Below, piece by piece: positions 46,201 to 56,212 of a stretch of 64,000 nucleotides of DNA. The stretch is from Pristionchus mayeri (lineage: Eukaryota > Nematoda > Chromadorea > Rhabditida > Neodiplogasteridae). The stretch spans positions 6,572,001 through 6,636,000 of the forward strand of contig BTRK01000004.1 in the NCBI GenBank assembly GCA_036245805.1, in the 5' to 3' direction. Made by a program: the position numbers and the translations under genes. Within the stretch, counting starts at the first letter, position 1, and each line of letters opens with the position of its first letter. The notes below the pieces were generated by a model, which saw only the letters and a list, made by a program, of their open reading frames with translations, did no database searches and was not told where the DNA came from.

Positions 46201-47903
46201 GGAATATGCGGGCGGAGAAGTTCCACGAGAAGGCTGACTCCGCCACCTGCACGACGCACTTATTAAAATACGCAATATTTACATATATTTATGCTATTTC
46301 TTACGAGAAAATCGTGAGACAAATTTACAATTGAATATGATATTAATGACAACGGTGAAAAATATTTCGACGAAATAACCCTACGCTCCCCACCTCGAGG
46401 AATTTCTCGCAAAATCGTTTCTCGAAGGCGTTCGACAGGATGTCCGATCTCTCGACGAGATTGTACAGATTGCTCACGGCCATCTCTAGCAAACGACGCA
46501 GACCCGTTTTCTGGAAGATCGGTAGTGTGCTGGTGGATGAATCGAATCGCATACTCTTGCTATTGGACAGAATGAGCACATGGATTGAACGATTATACAA
46601 CAGAGAGGAAGCAACTGTATGGAAACGCACTTCAAATTCTGCTTTGGCTGCAATGTGAAAGTCCCAGGTAATGGAGAACTTCGAATTCCTCCATGAGGAC
46701 GAAAACTGCTCGCAGAGAGAAGAGATGAGCTGGCAACCGATCGCTTGCTGGAAGGACAGAGATTAGCCCTAGCTATGCGCCGTAGAAAAGATTGTTCGCA
46801 ACAAAAATTGAAATTTGAAAAGGTTTCCCTAAACAATTTGAGGCCTCGTCTTCCTCTCTCAAAGTGATTACTTACCATCCTCGCATCTGGCTGCGCGAGT
46901 AGTCCTCGGATGGTCTCGTACAGCCTCTCGGGATCGCCCGACTTCTTGTCCAGTGTTCCCCTCTTGATGATCATCGCGGTCGATTTGAGGAACTCGGCCA
47001 CCACGTACACTGGCAGGCTGCAGTTTTAGTATATAAACAAGGATTTCGAAGCCGAACTGTCACTTCTCCTTTGTAGCGGTGAACTCGATGAGCATGTTGT
47101 AGACAGCTTCAACCTGAAAGGAATATAGTTAATATACACAACCATCGAGTCTATGGCATCGACTGTTTGCCTCAAACGTTGCTTCGCTCACCTCGGCAGC
47201 CTCCAGAAGTGACCACTCTCTAAGGACGAATTCTCCGACGGTCTGTCCCACTTGGTGCAGCACGAAGGGATGCGAGGAAGAAGCTGCAATAGTCGAGCAT
47301 AATCATGTTCTGTATCGGGCATAATCTGCCTGCTATTACTGTGAGAACAGAAAGCGTAGTCCGTGGAGTGGTGGCGAGATTTAGCACATTTGATTCTAAA
47401 TATACGTGTAACGCGTACGAAAAAACGTTCCACGTATATTTAGAATCAAATATACTAAATCTTGCCACCACATCACGACTACGCTTTCTGTTCTCACAGT
47501 ATCGACGGAGCAATCAATATGCCTCCCTCCTCCTTTTCCTCAAACGTACCCATAATAGCCTTGGCATTCTCGATGGTGAGTGCCCCCTTCAACTCGGTGA
47601 AAATTGCTTCTGCCGCCTTCCTGTCCTCAGGCGTCACCGCGGACGGAGGCGCCTGATATATTTCATGAAGTAATAAGATGCACGATATATAAAAATAAAA
47701 CACCGTTTCTAGGTTAAATCTAATCACACATCATGCCGGATAATGTCGAAAGGGTTCAACCGTCTTCCTCAGAGTCGAAGAATCAGATTCTTGCCTAATG
47801 TCTACAGGCTTCTAGCCATTCTATTGTAACGGTTCGACTTTCTGCATCTCTCCAACCAGGTATCACTCACAAGAATTGTCTCAGCGGCTCTTTCAAGATC
47901 CAT
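40272..47903 (-). CDS. Exportin-4 (importin-beta superfamily nuclear transport receptor)
   Basis: RanGTP-dependent HEAT-repeat receptor; exportin-4 carries eIF5A and Smad3 out of the nucleus. The first exons are 47871-47903 (MDLERAAETIL) and 47550-47652 (APPSAVTPEDRKAAEAIFTE), matching the N-terminal layout of human XPO4. Diagnostic stretches follow: VAEFLKSTAMIIKRGTLDKK near 46900-47000, SVHSLGCLVQLASLAGE near 45970, FYRLLLYLVEFCPEALAFIN near 41100, EITSVCLEALAEVAGYFGA near 40920, and the C-terminus RLQFRQRMEKFLGEIQGLLW with stop at 40272-40274. The intermediate exons are numerous and were not all delimited. Introns host a SINE, two family A MITEs and a family B MITE. It starts 353 bp after the ATP synthase gamma stop and ends 335 bp before the RCCD1-like start, all on one strand. 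Confidence 0.9.
40736..40825. mobile_element. Family A palindromic MITE, copy 9
   Basis: A 90-bp copy with one of two TGACGTCA sites intact, in an exportin-4 intron about 15 bp from the donor of exon ~40840-40978. No clear target duplication remains. Confidence 0.85.
41316..41540 (+). mobile_element. tRNA-derived SINE with 13-bp target duplication
   Basis: Its head, GGCGTGGTGGCGCAGTGGTG, contains a pol III A box, and the B box AAGTTCGATCCC follows about 45 bp on, as in a tRNA. About 150 bp of unrelated body ends in a 10-A tail. The unit is bracketed by perfect AGTTACATCCATG copies (41303-41315 and 41541-41553), the mark of LINE-driven retrotransposition. It lies antisense in an exportin-4 intron. 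Confidence 0.92.
45143..45196. mobile_element. Family A MITE, minimal 54-bp palindrome (copy 10)
   Basis: TGCACTAGGTCGGATGAGAA runs straight into a single central TGACGTCA and out again in inverse. All inter-arm sequence has gone. It sits next to an exportin-4 exon. Confidence 0.82.
47339..47499. mobile_element. Family B MITE (TA-flanked), copy 2
   Basis: A 161-bp palindrome with the same CTGTGAGAACAGAAAGCGTA ends as 27987-28149, flanked by TA on each side. It is in an early exportin-4 intron. Confidence 0.88.
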
Positions 47904-48255
47904 TATGCTTCCTTTTGTCTTCCTTCAAACTTCTTTAACGCATTCGCCCAACACCGATTTGATTACCTGTTGCAACATGCGATTCACATTACCCAATTTA
48001 TGGATTTCAAAGTATCTCTCGTAGTGGCCACTTACCCCGTGTTGCAAGTACAGGCATATCATAATGATATAGACATCGTAAATACCTTTACTCATCTCTG
48101 TACTCTACAAAATACAACTCGAAACAACAGAAGGTAATAATAGCCAATCAATCTTACTAATGTGAGTGAGCAAAGATATTAAAGAGAGTCAAAGCAATCG
48201 GGAAGCTAGCGAGGCCGAGTGCTTGACTCTACTCTTTTCTCTGTTTCTACACTCT

Positions 48256-49762
48256 TTAGACGGCGGCAGCTCCGGAGATAATCTCGATCAGCTCGCGGGT
48301 AATCACGGCCTGACGAGTACGGTTGAAGGCGAGCGTCAGCTTGTCAATCATCTCTCCTGAAATGTGGCAAATAAATTGCAAGCCACTATTTTCTAAAATA
48401 CACACCTGCGTTCTTGGAAGCTCCGTCCATAGCAGTCATTCGAGAACTCTGCTCGGAAGTGGCAGACTCCTGTAATAGATGAATTATGTACGATTCTTGC
48501 TCGAATTTAAATAAGCTAGATACAACCTTCATGCCATAGTAGATGAGCTGCGCGAGCGAGTACTCAGAATAGCTCTGGAGGACGTCATCGTCGACGGAAT
48601 CGTAAGTGGTCAGGTTCTGCAAAATACATATTATCAAAGCAAGGAATGAATGTGAGCACAGTGCAAAAATATCTCAGGTTCTTAAAAGGTATGTCACCTC
48701 CTGAGCCTTGATGGCCTCGAGGGGGAGGATGTTGAGCTTGCGGGTCTCATATGAGACGACCGACTTGAAGTAGTTGTAGAGGATGGTTCCCTGAAACGAG
48801 ATTTAATGCAATAAACGACCTAAGATTAATGATTTATGTCTTCAACAAATTAATTAGTAAAGCACCTTCTGGAAATCATAGCCAGAGTCAAGAACAGCCT
48901 GGGCGACGATGGCTGCATCCTCGAAAGTGGGAGGAGCACGTCCTACAAGATTAAGGCAATTAAATATAACAAAGATCGTAACAAAATAGTGAATATAGTA
49001 GATTATAAAGTGGAAAATACGATAACTGTACCGATCTCGTTTGCGGTGGCCATGATGTCCTTAGCGACGTATCTCTGAAGAGCTGCACGAGACTTATCTC
49101 CAACGCAGAAGATCCTGACTTCTTGCGACTCGGGCTTGTTCCTCATGATATTTCTGGTCTCCTGAAATAAGACAATTACCAAAAAAGCAATCAAAACAAC
49201 TTGAAGCATCGTAGCATTAATCCACCTTGGCGATGGCGGTATGAACGGATCCGCAGAGTCCTCTGTCAGAGGTAATGAGAACGAGGATCTCCTTATCCTG
49301 GGGATCAACGGTCTTGCCCTCCTCGGGAGCTCCCTCGATGTTGTCGTAGAAAGCCTTGGCTCCGAGACCGTACGAACGGGCTCCCTTCAGCTCACGCTCA
49401 GCCTGAAAATTATTTTTAGAGATTATCAATATTTTTTAGGCAAGGCTTCGATAATGTTTGGCATTGCTAGGTTTATTTGCTATAAGAATTAGAATAACAT
49501 TGTATCGGACAAAGTACATAAAATCACGCATTTTTGAGTGAAAACACGCCACTTTCCAGTCATCGAAACACCTAAATAGCTATGAAATATTGCTCACCTT
49601 GGCGTACTTGGCGGCGGCCACCATCTTCATGGACTTGGTGATCTTCTGAATGTTCTTGACGGACTTCAGACGCATCGAGATGTCCTTGAGAGTGGCAAAG
49701 CCACGCTGCTGCTCCCCGACGAGCGAGGAGGCAACAAGGGAAACTGCGCGGCTGCCGAGCAT
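48256..49762 (-). CDS. ATP synthase F1 subunit gamma, mitochondrial
   Basis: Central rotor shaft of the F1 motor in the mitochondrial matrix. About eight exons run from 49598-49762 through 49226-49402 and 49032-49161 to the stop at 48256-48258. The N-terminus ([20 protein letters not shown]) is a presequence. Then come the conserved [20 protein letters not shown] and [58 protein letters not shown] and the C-terminal [33 protein letters not shown], all hallmarks of the gamma family. Length is about 300 aa, as usual. An AATTTCAG acceptor lies 8 bp before the start codon. It is upstream of exportin-4 on the same strand. Confidence 0.96.
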
Positions 49763-50546
49763 CTCGCTACCCTGAAATTAATAGTCAAAAACAATAAAAT
49801 ATAAGAGATAACGCAAAGAAACAAAGGTGAACTGGACTAAGGAACAAGGGAAAATTTGAGCTAAAATATCGTGTATCGAACAGTTTGCTTATCAAAATGG
49901 GTTGCGGACAGGCGTACGGATAATTCCGAAAAGTAAAATCAATAATAGAAAATCGATAAATAAATGAAAATCGACGTTGAAAATTTTCGTTCGAGAAAGC
50001 AAGTAAGGAGAATGGCTGCCTACCGTAGTGTGGCACACACCACGCACACAACGAGCGATTTCAAAATTTACAGTATTTTAGGACTGGTGTGATTATAATT
50101 TGAAAATATTGATTTTCTTATATTCTATTTTTTTGTAAATGACAGTTACATATACTCAGCTTAATAAAATACTAAATTATGGATTAAACTAGAATTTCTA
50201 TCAATACATAGCGCAAGCCGTATCACATAGTCTTACTGTAGGCATTGTATATTTTCTAATTTGCATTTACTCATTTAATGGTTTGAAAATAATTAAAATG
50301 TCATGAATATTGATAAATATATGTATTTCCTCGGTAATCAACAGAGCCAATAAATTTGCCGTAAAATTCTGGTCATGCAGTTCTTCTCATTTGAACATCT
50401 GCACCACTCCGTCCGGTAAATATTATAATTAGTCTTGTTCACGCCTCATTGTGGTGCACTTCCGGATGAACTGTATACGGTCCATATGGTGAGCGAGAGC
50501 CCCCCAATCAGTGCGTGTATCTTGCACTTCCTCCTCTCATTCAATG

Positions 50547-50647
<101 letters not shown>

Positions 50648-51645
50648 TCCCTCTCCTCCAGCCGTCTCAGTCTAATTAGCAGTCGCTTGATCGTGCAGAC
50701 TGAGATTAGACGGTGTTTACACCCCGCCCCCCTTCTCGGAAGAAGAAGGTTCGTTTCTCAGCGAACGCCTACCCCTCCCTTACTGTTAGTGTCCCACTAT
50801 CTTTTTCGTGATTTGCCTCAATACCCTCACTATCCACACTGTACTGTAGCTTCCCCGGCTGGCAATAAAATTGTAGGCACCTATCGAAGGATCTCATTGC
50901 GTATTCATTTCCACAGTACCACATTTCACAACCAATTCGATGGGTATTCGCGTTTCTCGCACAGCGTCATCTCAATTCAGAACATACTGCTATTTAGACA
51001 ATCTAAAAAGAGTAGACATACATGCACAGCATGTAATCGTCGGAATTTATCTCGGATAATTGTCTTTCTCAAGCCTTAGCCGATTCATGTTTTCCCTCCC
51101 CTACTGTTCGGTGTCATATCCTCCCCTGCTTACGTGATAGAACCAGGGATAAGTCCGTATAAGATGTTCAAAGGAAGAAATTGAAAAGTGGGTCGGCGAA
51201 TTGTAGTTGTATTCCGTTTGTCTTCCCAACCGTACCCTCTTCTGCCTCCTCGTAATGCTCTCTGTTCGCAGGTCCTTCTCATGAATCTTTCAATTCGCAG
51301 CTTCTCTCATTTCGGTCTCACACACTTTTTAGTCCGCTTCTTTCCCTTCTCCCTTATCCTTCTCCAGTCTCCATTCCATCGACGGCGGCGATTACGAATG
51401 TGGGAACCTGCGCAGTATAGCTCGCACCTCGGCAAGGGCGCGCTTCCTGCGAGTGACAGGCTGGCAACACTAGCTAGGTAATTGAACGAGTCTCCCCTTC
51501 CCAGGATGTTTTCGCGCGCCTGTGCTCGGGAACCTCTAACGACCCATAGTAATTGTGTTTTCATCCAGTTCTTTCGTTCCTCTCAAAGTTGCCGCATTGC
51601 TTCCTCCTCTCTTTGAATCTCTTCCGTTCCGACGACCTCCCAATC

Positions 51646-51723
51646 GTCTGACTCTCTTCAGTTTGCCCACTCTCTCGTCTCTCTGACCGGCGAGAGAGCG
51701 TGTAAACTGAAGAGAGTCAGACG
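51646..51723. repeat. Hairpin repeat
   Basis: TCGTCTGACTCTCTTCAGTT and its inverse form arms of about 32 bp around a short loop with CTCTCTCG/CGAGAGAG at the neck. It is similar in style to the hairpin at 5845-5956, but no target duplication is seen. Confidence 0.75.
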
Positions 51724-52600
51724 ACCCCTCCGCCCCCCAAAAACACTCCAACGCCATATTGTATGAATTCCACTCGCTTCTCTACTACTTATTATTGTGC
51801 CGCCCAGGTTATCCATGGAATGACCACAATTCGCCTACAATTCGACTACAATCAATGAGATTCTCACGCTATTTTAGTGGTGTACAAATCTGTTTGTGAG
51901 TACCACGTCGAATTCCGCTCACGTTATTCACAGAAATGCAGATTCAGGGACGTATTTAACTTGTTCCCGGCAGTGACTTTCCCACACTCCTCTTGGGCAG
52001 CCCATCTTTCAGCCTGCCACTTCAGCCACAATTTGACTAATAATCGTAGTGTTTCACTCGACAAGTCGCCTCAAGGGGATAATTAGTCCGAGTCCGGGCA
52101 TTTGATGACTCTCACGAGCAGCCACTGTGATGCGGATACAATTGCTGACCATGAGTTGGAGAAATGATACCACGATCTCTTCGTTCTCGAAGATCAACAA
52201 GTCTGAGAGTTTGCGAATTTATTTCTTTGTGCGAATTTCGATGGACCAGTGCACGATCTCTCATTTACAATGTAAATCTAGTCGATTGTTGAGATATTCT
52301 CGAATTAACCGAGTTTTCCCCCATCTCCCCTTCCCTCAGAGGCGGAGTCGACCCTCGGGTACTTGAGGGGCGACGAGGAGGGAGAGCCGTCGCTTCCTCT
52401 GTCTTCCCCCCTCCCTCTTCTTCTTTATCCCCTACAAACTCAAGCTCTGCGCACTCCACTCATATTTTTCCGCTTGGGCCCTCGTTGAGGCATGAGAGGC
52501 TTATCCCTTCCTCTCCTCTAGAGTCGATCCACTTTCGTCTCTCGAATTCCTTTGTAGACCAATGAGCAATCGTTCTCATCTCCGTCCCTTCAGATGCGCC

Positions 52601-55600
52601 ATGGCTGCTGACCTGCTCATCCTCCTCTGCATCTCCCTTCTTTGCCTCTCGGAGGCGGCAGTCCCCAAGTTTGAGCCAGTCAGCGTCACCGATCAGTCAC
52701 TCGTCATCAAACTCATCAATGGTATCTTTTTTCAATTTCTACAGATGGTTCAGTGGTGGAATATCGCACCAATCAGACTTCCGTTCTCTAATCTCGTTCT
52801 CCTTCTCAGGGGAAGTCGTCTCCCACCTGGACATGGCCGTGCACATCTTCGACCTGACCAATCTGGAGGAGTTCCGTAAACTGGAGTTCAAATCGAATGA
52901 TCGGGACGAGGTGAATCAAGGGGAAAGTTGTATTTTTGTGATTCTGACCTCATTATGAGAAACAGTGAATGAACTATTGTAGTATGAAGGTGCAAAACCA
53001 GGGATGCACGAATTCCACCTTCTTCCTTCTTCACTGGAGTTCGAGAAATGATACCACGCTCTCTTCATTCTACACACTCTCTCGATCGGTCGAACCGTGA
53101 GAGAGTGATGAAAATGAATAGAGCGTGGTATCGTTTCTCGAGCTCTCCTATGGAGAACTATGGAGATTCTCCATCCCCCTTCCATCACTCTAGTCCCCAT
53201 TGCGCGGACGGGATCAATCGTAAATGAATCTGTGAATGGGGAGGCACATGTTCATTTGTCCCTCGGGTGTCATCAATCGGGCGAGCGAATGGACTCAGAT
53301 TGTACTACTGCCATTAGGGGGAATGCCGAGGGGGAGGGGCGGGAAATCGGCAACATGCTGCTCAATTCCGTAGGCGTTGACCAAGTGAAAGTGAAAGTGG
53401 GCATGAAATTTGCGCTGACTCTAGAGTTTGAACTTAAAATCGTGTCATGATACTTCATACTACCTACAAGCCAATGTGGAAAGAATTTCCAGATGACACT
53501 AGGCCATTGTTCTAGATCCGAGAAACATGGTCATGCTCAGAAGAATGGGAAACTCCTTGCCTTTCATTCCCAGTGAGAACCCCGTGAAGGCTGAGACGAG
53601 CACACAGACTGTTTGGCAGTGAGAGACACTGGTACTCTTTGTTGGGGGATGAGAGGATGGGGCTGAGTGGTATTTGATATCTGATCCCTACTATGCAAGG
53701 GAGACGGACACCCCTCAAGTGATCTCACTGTATCAACACTATCAAGAGCTGCTCACAGTGTGATCCTCAATGATGAATATTTCTTCAATATTCCAAATTT
53801 TCTTTGGAATAATTTCCAATTCAGTTGTCAGACGGGGGTGGAATGGGTTCGCAGCCCCCTTGGAGAATGTTTCCGACTTATCTCAGCATGACGCCAATCT
53901 CCTTTTCACACTCTCGAACAAAAGAAGAGCGAGCGAAGCGAAAAGTTGGGAATGGGCAGAGGAAGTGCATACTTACACTAGAAGGGGAAGTAGTAGCGCA
54001 AAAGCACATAATATAGCGGTTCTGCAAGATACGCACACTTAGCAAAAGGAAATCGCAAAAAAAATGGCAGAAATTGTGGGATGCACTTTTCTCATTCTCT
54101 CTCTCTCCGGCTTCGATGCTCCAAGTACCCGAGGGACACCCAGCTTATCTTCCAAAAACGGCATTCTAAATTAGGAAAACGTCCGTGTGACACTTATTAG
54201 AATACGAGCAGACCTCCCAAAAACCGAGTTAGTATTGCGGATCACGTTGTGATTATTCAGATAACGAGCAACTCATTTCGTTCCAAATTTGCATAAAGGG
54301 AAAATGGTTGCTTCGACTAGGTCTTCGACTATTATTGTGAATTAAATAGATATTTTTTAAAAATATTTTTATAATTTGTAGCTGTTCTCCTTCGATGGCC
54401 TCACTCCCGACACGTGGTTCGTATTCCGCATTCACTATCGAGTCCTCTTCCACAATGCGACGGACAGCGGAGAGAAGGATCTCGTAACCAAACAGGCCAG
54501 TGTGTTCTCCTTCTTCCTTATTTTCTTGACCCAAAGTGAATCCCAAGAGGCGCGGTCCTTACTCAAATCTGGCATCATGAGACCTCTGACAAACGGGCGG
54601 GGCTGTTGTTGTTTTTGCTAGGTCTGAGACTGCCATTTTTGGCACAGTCACGTCATGCCAGTCCAATGTGCAACAGGGAACAATTACGTATTATCATATT
54701 CGCACCTATCACTGTGAGAGCAGAAAGCGTAGTGGTATCGTTTTATTATGGGAAGAAATAAATGACCACGAGCTATCGAACACTCGAGGAATAAATGAGG
54801 AATGTTCAGGAGCTGGTTGTGCACACGAAGCCCGAGGGATCTCGTACCTTGCCGACTAAGATCGAAGACATCGTCGCATCCGTCGAGGAGACCTTCACGA
54901 CGACGCAGAATCTCTACGTCTCAGTCAAGAGCGTCTTCAGCGACTCCAAGAATGTTAGTGCTTCGTAGGCCGACATTTCGGCAGTTGTTTCGTCATTTCA
55001 TCCGCTCTTTCGACCGGTGAAAAATAATGAGACCATCACTTTTTTGCACTGTAAAGCGTACACTCTACAAAGGCGCTTCGTATCTGTACAATGCTTTTGA
55101 TGTCATAATTTATCCGTTCCTATCAATTGAATATTCACAGATAATAACGGTCGTGGTTCCCGAACTGCGATGTCCAGGAAGAGGCATCGTAAAGCCACTC
55201 GCTCAGCAGGTAGCCTCTCTTGCTCTGGTAACAGTTTCCCTGTGGGATCGCAGTGGGGGGAGGGGTCGCAAAACTGCCTTCCTAGTGGGATCAAAATGGG
55301 AAGTTCCCTGAGTGACAGTGGATTTCCCAGTGAGATACATGCAGGCTGCGGAAACCCACTGTGATCCTATTGCGAATCTGTTTGCAGAGTTGATAGAGTT
55401 CGAAATTGGGGTCACCGTCTCTTCATTTTACGCACTATCTTGACCAGTTTGGTATAGAATTAGTAGGCCGGGATGCCATTTCACTACGCATTACGAAATA
55501 TTATTTTATTTGTGCACTCCCAAAAAATAATTTGCAGATAAAAGGTGCGCACGCCCGCTTCCACTTCGACATCACCTCCCTCGGGGAGGAGATCGATTTG

Positions 55601-55786
55601 TTCGAGTGCAAGACTGTCTGCTTCTTCCCCTTCTTACGGGTGCAAATGAAGAATAGAACGAGTGAGACATTCAGGGCACGAGAGTGGTGCGGCAGCATCA
55701 CTAGGGTCATAGAGATAGGCACTAATGGCAGCCCGACCTTACCCCTTCTGATGTCCATTGCCGCAGTGCCTTTGCTACTAATGTGA
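52601..55786 (+). CDS. Secreted, probably GPI-anchored surface protein of unknown function
   Basis: Six exons join in phase to 265 aa: 52601-52721, 52810-52910, 54382-54495, 54810-54953, 55141-55209, 55538-55786. It begins with a clear signal peptide (MAADLLILLCISLLCLSEAA). It ends in a short polar stretch with Gly/Asn/Ser, then a hydrophobic tail (PTLPLLMSIAAVPLLLM) with no cytoplasmic residues, the layout of a GPI-anchor signal. The segment FSFDGLTPDTWFVFRIHYRV resembles the L-x-P-x-T-x-Y/W core of fibronectin type III domains. Cysteines occur in ELRCPGRG, LFECKTVC and REWCGS, and N-glycosylation sites at NATD and NRTS. I do not recognise the family. The intron after 54495 would need a GC donor (CAG|GCCAGT). 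A Met at 52562 could lengthen the N-terminus. Confidence 0.72.
53037..53152. repeat. Hairpin repeat in an intron of the GPI-protein gene
   Basis: GGAGTTCGAGAAATGATACC and its inverse (GGTATCGTTTCTCGAGCTCTCC) flank inner CTCTCTCGAT/GTGAGAGAG. The arms are about 35 bp. It is probably a non-autonomous element, but no target duplication was found. Confidence 0.7.
54712..54734. mobile_element. Family B MITE terminal fragment
   Basis: CTGTGAGAGCAGAAAGCGTA matches the outer end of the family B copies at 27987 and 47339 with one change. The rest of the element is missing. Confidence 0.6.
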
Positions 55787-55923
55787 AAACAAAAATATTT
55801 ATAATCAAAGCCAAGCACTATTTTGCTCTCCATGATTCCGGTTGTCTGTGATGAATCGATACCGTATACCTCACGAATGATTGCTCCACAGTAGTCTCTA
55901 GTCTTTCATTGTGCATATTATTG

Positions 55924-55929
55924 AATAAA
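55924..55929 (+). terminator. Poly-A signal of the GPI-protein gene
   Basis: AATAAA lies about 138 bp after the stop codon at 55786. It is the first good signal downstream. Confidence 0.5.
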
Positions 55930-56212
55930 TGTTTTTTGATGATTTTCATATTCTCACGATTAGAGTAATATTATTTTAATTACCCAAGTTTGAGGTGGTT
56001 TTACTGACTGATGATGGGATGTGGCCCGAAACATCTCGCCGATAAACGCTGATGCGCTACCCCTTCCTGTCCACCCTTTCGGCTTTGCGAAGAAAACAAG
56101 CAGATTAGTATTATTAACCGCTTTATTACGCTCAACAACTCTACAACGACGTGTACTCGAAGTACGTTCTCTCAGAGATCAATCTTCCTATTCTGCTGCT
56201 GCTGCTCCTCTT

